A stretch of DNA of 35,353 nucleotides from a virus: positions 1-35,353 of IMG/VR virus record IMGVR_UViG_3300043313_001108. One strand, 5' to 3'. Below are positions 13,475 through 21,266 of this stretch, in pieces (positions within the stretch are counted from its first letter, which is position 1; each line of letters opens with the position of its first letter). Position numbers and translations under genes: made by a program. The notes beneath the pieces are model-generated. The model made no database searches and was not told where the DNA came from. It was given only the letters and a program-made list of their open reading frames with translations.

Positions 13475-15306
13475 GCGTCCTCCAGCGCCTTTAACCTCGT
13501 CAGCATGGCGGCGTACCAGTCGGCCCGGCCCATCGCTTCGAACTGCGCCTTCAGCGCGCCCAGCTCTGCCCGGATGGCGTCCGCCTCCCCGGCCCGCAAC
13601 GCACCGGACACGAAGCGCCCTGCCGCCCGGTCCACGAAGTGCTCCTCGAAGAGGTTGAGCACCAGCGGGATGCCGCCCGGCGGGTTGTACTCGTGGTGCC
13701 ACTCGAAGGCGGCGCCGTGGTCGATACCCCAGGGCGTGCCGGCGCCGTCACTGATGATCACGTTACCGGCGTTGCGGTCCATGTTGCCCATGAGCAGGTC
13801 ACCCAGCGCGATCGAGCGCGCCTCCTCGCTCTGGCGGACGGCCGTGCGCGCCGCGCCCTGGGGGAGCTCCGCCCACGTGTCGCCCTCGATGTAGGTCTGG
13901 TGCGTCTCGTTGCGGCCGGTCCGCAGCACGCGCGGCGCGCGTCCGCCCACTGCGCGCAGCACCAGCGCGCCCAGCTCCTCTGCATCCTGCTCCTCCGCCG
14001 CGCCGCCCTCGCGGCCGCGGGTGTCCTTGCTCCGCTTGCGCACCATGCGCAAGCCCTGGCGCGTCTCGACCAGGTCGACGTGCGCACTCTCGCCCCCACC
14101 CAGCGGGCGCTCACTGGCGATGCCGGAATCCAGCGCCTCGCGCATCGGGTCTCGAGGAATGTTACTGGCCGGTAACTTATCTCGAGCGTCGCCCCGCCCC
14201 GGTCTGCGCGTGTTGCCCAGGTCGATGCGCTGCCGGTCCGGCCGCGGGGTCAGCGTGTCGTTCTGCTTCAGGTGCTCCTTGATCTGGGCGCCGCGCTCCT
14301 TGACCTTCGTGGCCGCCTTCGCCTTCGCCTCGTCGGTCATGGCGCCGGCCTCGCGCAGCCTCCAGCGGCGCTGCTCGCGCTCCAGGTACCGCAGCTTCTG
14401 CCGCGCCGCGTCGCCCTCCGGGTCCTCCGTGTTGGTCGGAATCCGAGTCAGGCCCGGCAGGTAGGCGCCGAGATTATGCCGGCAGTTCGGGTGCAGCAGC
14501 CCGGCCCCTACCGCCTCCGTCACCGACCCGGCGACCTGCACCGTGACCGGCTCGCCGGTGAGCTCACTCTCCGCCTGGATCGTGCGCCGCCCGCCGGCGC
14601 CCCCACGCTGAAGAATCTTGCCCTCCCAGGGCCGGCAGCGCTCGCACTCCTGCGGGCTGTCACTGACGATGACCAGGTCCAGGCCCAGCGACTCCAGCCG
14701 GTCCAGGTGGCCCTGGATCGCGGCCTGGGCGGTCGCGGTACGGGTGGCCATCTCCGTGTAGCCAGCCGCGTTCCAGCGCCGCCCGCTCGCGTCGGTGAAG
14801 GCGGTGAACCCCTGATCGAGCAGCCCATTCCACTGTCGCTCCGCCGCCTGCCGGCGGGTGATGGCGCCGCCCAGCACGAGCGCGACAGGCGCGGCCGCCG
14901 TGCGTTGGTAGGCGTCCACCGCACTGCGCACGATCGGCGCCACCGCGCCGTCCAGGCGACCGCGGAGCGCGAGCGCCAGCCGGTCGATCCCGCGCTGTCC
15001 GGGCAGGTCGCCCCCGCGCTCCGGCCGCCCGACGTCGCGCAGGCCTTCCATCGAGCCGCGCCGGAATGCCTCCGTGACGGCGGCGCGCGAGAGGCCCGCG
15101 GCCCGGCGGGCGGCGCGGTTGGTCAGGGTGGAGGCGAAGCGCCGCACGTCACCCAGGGCGGCCAGCTTGCGCCGGGTCCAGTCGTCGGACTCCATCCCCG
15201 TGCGCAGGCGTGCAGCGAGGCCGGCCGCCAGCTCGCGCTCCAGGCCCGCATACAGATCGCCCAGCTCCAGCCCGATACCCTCCCCGAGGTCACGCCGCGC
15301 CGGCAT
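13471..15306 (-). CDS. MuF-type minor capsid protein fused to a kinase-like domain
   Basis: This is a 611-residue protein from ATG 15306, chosen because GAGG lies six bases upstream; it overlaps the portal end by 17 bases. Residues about 1-290 are the phage minor capsid/MuF part. It is helical, then SPQECERCRPWEG (CERC about 221-224) and HPNCRHNLGAYLPG (about 272-285), the usual Cys/His cluster of such proteins. Residues about 390-540 read as a protein/lipid-kinase-like fold: a Gly-rich start (PLGGGESAHVDLVE), a basic strand (GLRMVRKRSK), an Ala/Glu helix, a catalytic loop GNMDRNAGNVII (about 507-518, D and N conserved), and a metal motif WGIDHGAAFEW (about 526-536). MuF proteins can carry toxin-like domains that travel in the capsid and enter the host with DNA. 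A kinase in this position is unusual. Targets are unknown. Confidence 0.82.
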   Translation of the reverse strand: MPARRDLGEGIGLELGDLYAGLERELAAGLAARLRTGMESDDWTRRKLAALGDVRRFASTLTNRAARRAAGLSRAAVTEAFRRGSMEGLRDVGRPERGGDLPGQRGIDRLALALRGRLDGAVAPIVRSAVDAYQRTAAAPVALVLGGAITRRQAAERQWNGLLDQGFTAFTDASGRRWNAAGYTEMATRTATAQAAIQGHLDRLESLGLDLVIVSDSPQECERCRPWEGKILQRGGAGGRRTIQAESELTGEPVTVQVAGSVTEAVGAGLLHPNCRHNLGAYLPGLTRIPTNTEDPEGDAARQKLRYLEREQRRWRLREAGAMTDEAKAKAATKVKERGAQIKEHLKQNDTLTPRPDRQRIDLGNTRRPGRGDARDKLPASNIPRDPMREALDSGIASERPLGGGESAHVDLVETRQGLRMVRKRSKDTRGREGGAAEEQDAEELGALVLRAVGGRAPRVLRTGRNETHQTYIEGDTWAELPQGAARTAVRQSEEARSIALGDLLMGNMDRNAGNVIISDGAGTPWGIDHGAAFEWHHEYNPPGGIPLVLNLFEEHFVDRAAGRFVSGALRAGEADAIRAELGALKAQFEAMGRADWYAAMLTRLKALEDA

Positions 15307-16843
15307 CCACAGCCTCATCCACAGGTTGCGGAAGACCGCCACCGGTGAAGCCGCCCGGGTCCTCCGGCGGCGCGGTGGCGGCACTGATGCGCTCCACCTC
15401 TGCGTCCACGTCGATGTCCTCCCAGTCCGGATGCAACATCTGCACGAGCGTGCGGGTGCTGGCCGCCTGGGCAGCGCTGATCAGCTGGAGGGTCTGGGCC
15501 AGGGTCTGGATGTCCGGCGCCGTGCTGTCGGGCCACTCCAGCCGGACCTTGGATGCCGTCATGCCGGCCAACTGCTGCATGACCCAGAGCCCGTGCTGGA
15601 TCACCGGGGTCCAGTACTGGATCTTCTTGCCCCGGGTGGCGCGCCGCCTGCTGCCCTTGTCGTTGACCTGGGTCGCGGTCTGCATGGGGCCGATGTCGGT
15701 GTCATGGTCGCTGGTGTCCAGGCCCGCCGCGCTGGTGATCGTGCGCCAGTGCGCCGCCACCGTGTCGCGGTGCTCCTGCACCCTGATCGCGAACTGCACC
15801 ACGGTCATGGACAGCGCGCCGTCGCTCGGGATGTCGGCAGTGACCTGCTGGAAGATCTCCTGCTCCGGATCGAACGCTGTGCCCTCCCCCGCTGCGCCCC
15901 TGCGCAGGTACTCCTTCGGCACGATCACGCGGCCTTTGCCCAGCCGGATGTCCCGCATCCAGCTTGACATGGTCTCGTCCAGGGCATCCATCGCCCCTTC
16001 CGCGCCGGCATAGTCCGATCGGCCCAGCATGGTGTGCCGGAGCAGGCGGTGGGGCCGGACGTTCGGCACGTACACCACGTCGAGCAGCGACGTGCCGACG
16101 TCGATCCGGCCGCCCGGGTCGACCAGGGTCGCCAGCCGCTTGCACTCCTCGTCGCCGTCCGCCAGGGGGATGCGCCTGCCCAGCGAGGTGGAGGAGCCGG
16201 TGAAGAGCGCGTGCTCGACCCAGCACTTGCCCTCGTCCATTTCGTGTAGCTCGACGTGCCGGACCACGGGGCCGGTCCCGTCGCCCCCGCTGACGCAACG
16301 CCAGAACGCCACCCGGCGCAGGTGCGGGCCGTAGAAGTCGGGGTCCGCGTTGTCCGGCAGCAGCGCTTCCGCGACCGGCACGGGGGACACGTCCAGGTTG
16401 ACGCTGAAGCGAAGGTACCCGCCGCCGGCGGCGCTCACCTTCTCCGCCGCCTCCGCCAGGGTGGCGAGGAACTGGGACTGCTCCACGATGTCATCCAGGC
16501 GTGCCTGCTGTTCGGCCTGCTCCGTCTCGAACTTCGGCGGCTCACTGAAGAGCATGTCGGAGCTGATGACGCTGATGTCGCTGGCGGCAGGCACGTGCAG
16601 ACGCCGGGCGGCAAGACCGGCCACCGGGTTGCCCCACCACTTGCGGGAGATCCAGCCGCTCAGCCCGCCGTTGAGCTGGCTCGGGCGGACGTGCGGCGCC
16701 ATGCTCCGCGACCGATCCGCGTAGACCCGGTGGAGCTGGTCTCCGTCACCGGAGTACCAGGCCAGCCACTCCTGATAGAACGGCAGGGCGGGCACCACGG
16801 CGGGCGGGGGCCAGGCCTGATCCGGCCCGTAGTCGATAGGCAC
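15290..16843 (-). CDS. Portal protein
   Basis: This 517-residue protein forms the dodecameric ring through which DNA is packaged. It matches SPP1/A118-like portals. The N-terminal wing begins around FYQEWLAWYSGD, with a W-I-S-R-K-W-W segment. The central clip/stem region includes a helical part near DDIVEQSQFLATLAEAAE. A polar helix follows (AMDALDETMSSWMRDIRLGKGRVIVP), and the C-terminal crown helices contain TLAQTLQLISAAQAASTRTLVQ. It is acidic and Gly/Pro-rich at the end. It starts at GTG 16843 with GGAGGGG eight bases upstream, but both lie in the arm of a long hairpin. It follows terminase and precedes the MuF gene, the canonical order. Confidence 0.92.
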   Translation of the reverse strand: MPIDYGPDQAWPPPAVVPALPFYQEWLAWYSGDGDQLHRVYADRSRSMAPHVRPSQLNGGLSGWISRKWWGNPVAGLAARRLHVPAASDISVISSDMLFSEPPKFETEQAEQQARLDDIVEQSQFLATLAEAAEKVSAAGGGYLRFSVNLDVSPVPVAEALLPDNADPDFYGPHLRRVAFWRCVSGGDGTGPVVRHVELHEMDEGKCWVEHALFTGSSTSLGRRIPLADGDEECKRLATLVDPGGRIDVGTSLLDVVYVPNVRPHRLLRHTMLGRSDYAGAEGAMDALDETMSSWMRDIRLGKGRVIVPKEYLRRGAAGEGTAFDPEQEIFQQVTADIPSDGALSMTVVQFAIRVQEHRDTVAAHWRTITSAAGLDTSDHDTDIGPMQTATQVNDKGSRRRATRGKKIQYWTPVIQHGLWVMQQLAGMTASKVRLEWPDSTAPDIQTLAQTLQLISAAQAASTRTLVQMLHPDWEDIDVDAEVERISAATAPPEDPGGFTGGGLPQPVDEAVDAGAA

Positions 16844-16910
16844 TGAACGAGCCCCTCCCCCTGCTGCGATGGTGATCAGTCGCAGTGTACGGGGAGGGGC
16901 TCGCTCAGTG
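16841..16910. terminator. Long hairpin covering the portal ribosome site
   Basis: Arms 16841-16860 and 16891-16910 pair over 20 bases with one mismatch, and the loop contains a nested CTGCGA/TCGCAG stem. It follows the 306-residue gene on the minus strand, so it can end that transcript. It also contains the portal GTG and its GGAGGGG, so it may limit portal translation. Confidence 0.65.
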
Positions 16911-16921
16911 GCAGGGCTGGA

Positions 16922-17842
16922 TCAGGGGGTGCGGTTCGGGTCGGTCGCGTGCAGCGCCGTTGCGATTGTTCCCTGAGCGCCCGGGCCCACGCCGTCCATG
17001 CCGGACACCCGGACCAGCGCCTCACGCGCCCGGCCCAGCAGCGCCGCGGTACGCAGGTGCGCGGCACGCTCCCGCTCAAAGGCGATCGGCGGCTCCAGCT
17101 CCATCTCCGGGTCGCTGCCGCTGATGTGCTCGTCCAGCCGGTCCACAATCGCGCGGGAGACCACGTCGGTCCAGTCGACCGCTGCGGGTCCGCCCGTCTC
17201 GGGGTCGATGAACTGGAGCCGCGCGTACTCCAGCCCCTCCCGCGCCGTGGTCAGCTTCGCCACCAGCGCGCCCTCCTGGAGCCGTGCAACCTCCAGCTCC
17301 GCCCGCGTGGCCCGATCGGTGGTGCGGTCCATGTCGGCGAGCAGGTTCACGACACGCTGCAACAGCGCCTCGCGTGCCTGCCCGTGGCCCTGGTCGATAC
17401 CCAGGTGGGACATGAGTTCGCGGACGGTCCACCGGAGGCCCTGCAGCTCGAACCGCTCCGCCTCGTCGCGGGTCAGCGCATCCAGGGACTCCTGGATGCT
17501 GCGGCGCTGGGCGCCCAGAGCGATGGAGGCCAGCCGCTCGAACCACACCGGCGGCTCGCCCTCGCCGCTCCAGCTCACCTCGCGCGGCTCGCCGCCGGCG
17601 GCGCCCGGCACCACGATTCGCACGAAGTTGGCCGGGTTGGTCTCGTCCTGCTCCAGGTCGAAGGTCTCGACCAGCCAGCGCACCAGCGTCTCTGCGCCGT
17701 CCTCGGCGAGGTTCAGGCTGGCCAGGGTGCCGGCGGTCTTGAGGACCACGTACCCCTTACCCCGGACGTCGTGGGCGCAGGCGTTCAGCTGGCCGCCGCG
17801 GGGGTCCTGCAACGTCAGATCAATAGTCGTCATGGCGAGCAC
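16922..17842 (-). CDS. Hypothetical protein between terminase and portal
   Basis: This 306-residue protein starts at GTG 17842, seven bases after -10 TAAGTA, matching the leaderless pattern of its siblings; ATG 17833 is the alternative. The N-terminal part (about 1-100) is beta-rich with TTIDLTLQDPRGGQLNA and NFVRIVVPGAAGG. The rest is helical, with Arg/Glu-rich stretches including REALLQRVVNLLADMDRTTDRATRAE and a C-terminal ERERAAHLRTAALLGRAREAL. No family is recognised. It has its own operator-type promoter and ends in a hairpin, so it is regulated apart from the packaging genes that flank it. Confidence 0.65.
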   Translation of the reverse strand: MLAMTTIDLTLQDPRGGQLNACAHDVRGKGYVVLKTAGTLASLNLAEDGAETLVRWLVETFDLEQDETNPANFVRIVVPGAAGGEPREVSWSGEGEPPVWFERLASIALGAQRRSIQESLDALTRDEAERFELQGLRWTVRELMSHLGIDQGHGQAREALLQRVVNLLADMDRTTDRATRAELEVARLQEGALVAKLTTAREGLEYARLQFIDPETGGPAAVDWTDVVSRAIVDRLDEHISGSDPEMELEPPIAFERERAAHLRTAALLGRAREALVRVSGMDGVGPGAQGTIATALHATDPNRTP

Positions 17843-17849
17843 CGTACCA

Positions 17850-17869
17850 TACTTAGTGGCACGCCACTA
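17850..17869 (-). promoter_or_regulatory. Promoter with operator TAGTGG-CGTG-CCACTA (site 5)
   Basis: A perfect palindrome (17854-17869) lies just upstream of and overlapping -10 TAAGTA (17855-17850) on the minus strand. The -35 region is weak (only a CTGACG at a 20-base spacing). The GTG start is seven bases after the -10. The outer end of the palindrome contains the terminase stop codon. Confidence 0.75.
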
Positions 17870-19303
17870 GACCCCCGTCAGCCGTCCCTCCAGCACCGCC
17901 TCCAGTTCGTCCGGGAAGACGTCATACCACCACGAGCTCTTACCGGTGTGCGTGCCGTACCGCTCAGCGTCCAGCGAGTGATCCCCGCTCTTGATCGGGC
18001 GATCCAGGCCCTTCGCCGCGGCGGCCGGGTCCCAGGCGTAATCCGGAAACTCCCTGATCAGATCCGGACATCCGCCCTCAACCACGAAGAACTTCCCGCG
18101 CTCGACGATGGAGTGCATGGTGCCGATGCCGGCCAGCACGTCGTTGTCCGCCGCGGTCGACGTGATGCCGTGCCGGTAGAGTTGCTGGCGGAATCCGTTG
18201 GCTGAAGGGTCGACCGCCACCCGCTCCGGCCCGCCGTCCGGCATTTCCGCCCGCTGCGGGAGCCACCCCCGCAGGGCATCGGCGTACTCCAGGTCGGTCT
18301 TGCGGCGCAAGGTCTTCGTGCTGTCGTAGCGCCACTCCGCCGTGGCGTACAGCGCCTTGCCCCTCCCGCTGGGGTGCGGGCCCAGGCCGGTCGCAATGGC
18401 GCTGAAGGGGTTCGTGGTGCCGTGGTCGATCCCCACGGAGATCCAGCGTTCGATGGCGGGCGCACGCCTGACCACGTGCTTGGCCGGGTCCCAGCTGTCG
18501 TAGATCGCGCCTTCGGCCATGCACCAGCGACCCAGGATGTAGCGCTGGTAGAACATGCCCGTATAGCTACGCTCCGTGATCTGAATGAACTTCTCAGTGA
18601 GAAACTCACGGTTGTCATAGAGCGTGAAGCTATAGACGTGGATGTCCTGAGTGTCCTTGTCGTGCGCCGGGCGGCGGCGCAGCGTCCCGTCCCGGTCCAG
18701 GTGCAGCTTCGCCCGGTCGATCCAGTCCACTTTCAGGTGGTGCGTCGAGCTGGCCGGGTTGCCGGTCGCGAACCACTCGGCGCCGGGGTCGCTCAGCCGG
18801 GTGCGGGCCATGTCGAACACGGCCTTCGGCCACGTCGGCACCTCGTCCCCGTACCAGCCGACCAGGGTCATGCCCTGGATCTTGGCGACCGCGCCCTCAT
18901 CGTTGGCGCCCGCGATGTAGACGCGGCGGCCGCAGATCTCCACCTCACCCGCGCCCTGCCGGTACTTGACCGCCTTCTGGCCCAGCAGCGCCACGATGGT
19001 ATCGATGACGTTGCGCTTGAGGGTGCGCTCCGTCTTGCCGATCATCGCGAGGTTGCCGGGCGGGCCGGAGCGGATGAACCTGATCCAGCGCAGGATGCTC
19101 ACGATGGTCTTGCCGGAGCGGACCGTCCCCTCCCACAGGTGGCCGGTCGCCAGGCCCGGCTCACTGAGCGCGAAGCTGTCCTTCTGCTTGCCGCGGGCAA
19201 TAGGCTTGATCTTGAACCCGGGGTGGTCCAGCACGCGCTGGCGCTCGTCCGGGCTCATCGCCTTCCAGCGTGCCCAGGCCTGGTCCGCGAGGGCCGCGCT
19301 CAC
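17867..19303 (-). CDS. terL: Terminase large subunit
   Basis: This 478-residue protein pumps DNA into the prohead and cuts concatemers. The Walker A motif is GTVRSGKT (59-66) and Walker B ends in LVGWYGDEVP (Asp153, Glu154). The C-terminal nuclease has acidic residues in GIDHGTTNPF (Asp293), VAVDPSANGF (Asp365) and GDHSLDAERYG (Asp445). Length and motif spacing match PBSX/SPP1-like large terminases. The start overlaps the small-subunit stop by four bases. Such terminases are often headful packagers, which agrees with the SPP1-like portal (inference). Confidence 0.94.
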   Translation of the reverse strand: MSAALADQAWARWKAMSPDERQRVLDHPGFKIKPIARGKQKDSFALSEPGLATGHLWEGTVRSGKTIVSILRWIRFIRSGPPGNLAMIGKTERTLKRNVIDTIVALLGQKAVKYRQGAGEVEICGRRVYIAGANDEGAVAKIQGMTLVGWYGDEVPTWPKAVFDMARTRLSDPGAEWFATGNPASSTHHLKVDWIDRAKLHLDRDGTLRRRPAHDKDTQDIHVYSFTLYDNREFLTEKFIQITERSYTGMFYQRYILGRWCMAEGAIYDSWDPAKHVVRRAPAIERWISVGIDHGTTNPFSAIATGLGPHPSGRGKALYATAEWRYDSTKTLRRKTDLEYADALRGWLPQRAEMPDGGPERVAVDPSANGFRQQLYRHGITSTAADNDVLAGIGTMHSIVERGKFFVVEGGCPDLIREFPDYAWDPAAAAKGLDRPIKSGDHSLDAERYGTHTGKSSWWYDVFPDELEAVLEGRLTGV

Positions 19304-19800
19304 TGCCCGCCGGTCAGCAACTTCAACAGCAGGTCTGCCTGCTGGCCCGCGGCGCCGGCGCTGTCGAAGCGTTCCAGCATCGCGTGCTTGTCCAGCGCGA
19401 TGGCGGCCGCCGTCATGAGTTGGCGCTTGTCGCTCGGGCTTGCGGAGGAGGCGTCCGCCTCCGCGAAGGAGTGGAATTGGCCGCCGAAGCCGTAGACATG
19501 CACAGGACGGTGAATGGCGTCCAGTGCGTCTCGCGCCTCAGCCAGCAGGCGCGCCGCCAGTTCCTCCCTGAGCTGGGCGTTTGTCCTGGCCAGCACCTCA
19601 CGCGCGCCTTTTGTGCGGGCCTGTGCCAGTGGCTCGTCAGCGCTGAAGGAGAGTCCGGCGGCCACGGCGATGCGCCGCGCCGACGTCATGCCGATACCGT
19701 TACGATCGGCGACCTTGCGGCAGGAGCCCTGCGGAGTGCCGGCGGTCTGGCGCAGGTCAGCGACGACAGCGGCGCGCACCTCATCACTGATCCTCGCCAC
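19300..19800 (-). CDS. terS: Terminase small subunit
   Basis: This 166-residue protein starts at GTG 19800 with GGGAG seven bases upstream. The N-terminal 55 residues form a helix-turn-helix region (ISDEVRAAVVADLRQTAG..CRKVADRNGIGMTSARRIAVAAG) that would bind the packaging site. A central helical oligomerisation region spans about 60-95. The C-terminal helix (QQADLLLKLLTGGQ) likely contacts TerL. Its position directly before TerL with an ATGA overlap supports the call. Confidence 0.83.
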   Translation of the reverse strand: MARISDEVRAAVVADLRQTAGTPQGSCRKVADRNGIGMTSARRIAVAAGLSFSADEPLAQARTKGAREVLARTNAQLREELAARLLAEARDALDAIHRPVHVYGFGGQFHSFAEADASSASPSDKRQLMTAAAIALDKHAMLERFDSAGAAGQQADLLLKLLTGGQ

Positions 19801-19848
19801 CGGCGCACTCCCAGGCCTCTCGGGCGCACCACCGATGCGCCGTGACGA

Positions 19849-20004
19849 TCACGATAGCAAGAACACCGCGAGCCACACACCAGCGAACCAGGCGCCGCAG
19901 AACAGCGCCACGATCCGAGCGATGATCGAGCGCGGCCAGCGGTCCTGCACCCAGGCCCCGGCCACCACCACGGCGAACGCCGCGAACACCCACAGCAGGA
20001 TCAT
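19849..20004 (-). CDS. Small two-TM membrane protein (51 aa)
   Basis: This frame starts at ATG 20004 with an ATGA overlap with the upstream gene and ends at 19849. It reads MILLWVFAAFAVVVAGAW, then a short basic loop with QDRWPRS, then a second hydrophobic segment (IIARIVALFCGAWFAGVWLAVFLL). The hairpin topology resembles very small phage membrane proteins including some holins, but it is not in the lysis cassette. Overlap and amphipathic pattern make it much more likely than the competing arginine-rich frames here. Confidence 0.68.
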   Translation of the reverse strand: MILLWVFAAFAVVVAGAWVQDRWPRSIIARIVALFCGAWFAGVWLAVFLLS

Positions 20005-20270
20005 GTCAGGTCCACCCCGAGACGCTCAGCGATGACCTTCGTGGTGTCGCAGTCATCCGGCCACCAGGGGCCCGACCCCTGCGCGGTACCGAAGCACCCC
20101 AGGCATTCCGGGTGGGTCGGATAGTGCTGGGAGACCTCCGCCGGCACGTGTAGTTCTACCACCGCCTGCGCAACAGGCCCATTCGCCCGCGCCGCGACCA
20201 GCAAATCGCCGTACCGACGGTCACGCTCCGCCTTCAGTCTGTCGTACACCGGCTTGTGGATCACTTGCAC
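20001..20270 (-). CDS. Hypothetical protein with Cys cluster
   Basis: This 89-residue protein has a helical basic N-terminus (VYDRLKAERDRRYGDLLVAARANG). The C-terminal segment (HPECLGCFGTAQGSGPWWPDDC) has three Cys and a His and probably binds zinc. Similar small Cys-containing proteins are common in actinophage early regions, but no function is known. It is coupled to the upstream gene by a 10-base overlap and to the 51-residue membrane protein by ATGA. Confidence 0.65.
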   Translation of the reverse strand: MQVIHKPVYDRLKAERDRRYGDLLVAARANGPVAQAVVELHVPAEVSQHYPTHPECLGCFGTAQGSGPWWPDDCDTTKVIAERLGVDLT

Positions 20271-20770
20271 TCCTCACGGTACGGCGGATGCCAGTTCAGG
20301 CGCTTGTGCGCCCGCAGGCTCTGATCCTTGTTGCGCTTCAGCCCCTCCCGCGCGCACCGCTCGCAGGCGAACAGCGGCACTGCTGACGATCCCGTGGCGA
20401 TGAGCAACTCCAGGCGCTCGCGCGTCAGAATCCCACCCACGTCCGCCGGGACGATCGCGCCGTGCCAGCGCCAGTCCCACCAGAGCGCCACGCCCGCCCA
20501 GGAGCCGTGCGCGAGCACGAAGCGCAGCGCCACGCTCTCGATCAGCGTCGCCGTGGCGATCTCCTCCGCCATGGCGTAGGTCACGCCGACGACCCGGCCG
20601 CCGCTCTCCGCAATCAGCCCGGCGAGCCAGCTCACGTCCCGGAGCCTCGCGTGTAGCTCCTCCGGCGCCATCGGCCGGGCCGGGACCAGGACGCGGTACT
20701 CCGGCGCCGGCGGGCCGGGCGCGGCACGCGCGTCCTGGTCCGGCGCGTCCGGCAGATACCAGTACCTCAT
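20261..20770 (-). CDS. Hypothetical protein with C-terminal Cys motif
   Basis: This 169-residue protein starts at ATG 20770 and overlaps the preceding stop by four bases. The N-terminal 30 residues are Pro/Asp-rich. Then come a helical part (EELHARLRDVSWLAGLIAES), an alanine/valine-rich mixed region with WAGVALWWDWRWHGAIVP, and a C-terminal FACERCAREGLKRNKD segment with a further Cys near the end. It may be a zinc protein. Not recognised. Confidence 0.65.
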   Translation of the reverse strand: MRYWYLPDAPDQDARAAPGPPAPEYRVLVPARPMAPEELHARLRDVSWLAGLIAESGGRVVGVTYAMAEEIATATLIESVALRFVLAHGSWAGVALWWDWRWHGAIVPADVGGILTRERLELLIATGSSAVPLFACERCAREGLKRNKDQSLRAHKRLNWHPPYREECK

Positions 20771-21183
20771 CGCGGTGGCCCGAACCTCTCCAGGATCTCC
20801 TGTCGTGCCGCAGCAATTAGGTCCGCCTCATCATCGACCACGCGGGTCAGGAGCTCCCCGCCCAAGAGCATGGCGTCCAGCAGATCGGCGAGCGAGCGCG
20901 GTCCGTCGGTCAGCCGGTAGACCTTGTAAGCGTGCCCGCCGCGCCGGCCGCCGTTGCTGACCCGCTCCTCCGCCACCTCGATCAGCCCCGCGCGGACAAG
21001 CTCGTGGATTGGGTCGAGCTTCGCCGTCGTGCGCGGGTAACGCGACATCGGGTCCCAGGCGGCGCCGGGTGCCACGTCCACGATCTCCATCCGGGTGAAC
21101 GGGGAGCCCCAGCGCCTCGCGTAGACCAGGATCGCCTGAGCGTCCTGGCTCAGCTCCGCCTCCGTCCACTCGTGCGCGCTCAT
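20767..21183 (-). CDS. Probable winged-helix DNA-binding protein
   Basis: This 138-residue protein starts at ATG 21183 (MSAHEWTEAELSQ); longer forms would swallow the 28-residue gene upstream. Residues about 10-95 fit a winged helix: QDAQAILVYARRWGSPFTRMEIVD, a second helix around RTTAKLDPIHELVRAGLIEV, and a wing with SNGGRRGGHAYKVYRLT. The C-terminal acidic helix (DLLDAMLLGGELLTRVVDDEADL) may mediate dimerisation. It could be a local regulator, but it does not stand beside an operator site. Function is inferred from fold only. Confidence 0.62.
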   Translation of the reverse strand: MSAHEWTEAELSQDAQAILVYARRWGSPFTRMEIVDVAPGAAWDPMSRYPRTTAKLDPIHELVRAGLIEVAEERVSNGGRRGGHAYKVYRLTDGPRSLADLLDAMLLGGELLTRVVDDEADLIAAARQEILERFGPPR

Positions 21184-21266
21184 CGCCCGCACCGCTCCAT
21201 AGCCTCGGACCAGCCGACCATGAAGCCGACCGCCAAACAGGCGACCATGAACGCGAAATACCTCAC
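21180..21266 (-). CDS. Micro-membrane protein (28 aa)
   Basis: The frame runs from GTG 21266 to TGA at 21180. It overlaps the upstream stop as GTGA and the downstream start as ATGA. It encodes a single hydrophobic segment (YFAFMVACLAVGFMVGW) followed by a short charged tail. The perfect coupling on both sides and the membrane-like composition argue that it is real, although it is very short. Confidence 0.5.
   Translation of the reverse strand: MRYFAFMVACLAVGFMVGWSEAMERCGR

Noticed and set aside
16949-18205. 418-residue plus-strand frame opposite terminase and the 306-residue gene
   Set aside because: Shadow of minus-strand genes; crosses operator site 5.
19784-19993. 69-residue minus-strand frame before the terminase genes
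   Set aside because: The 51-residue membrane frame at 19849-20004 fits overlap and hydrophobic pattern much better.
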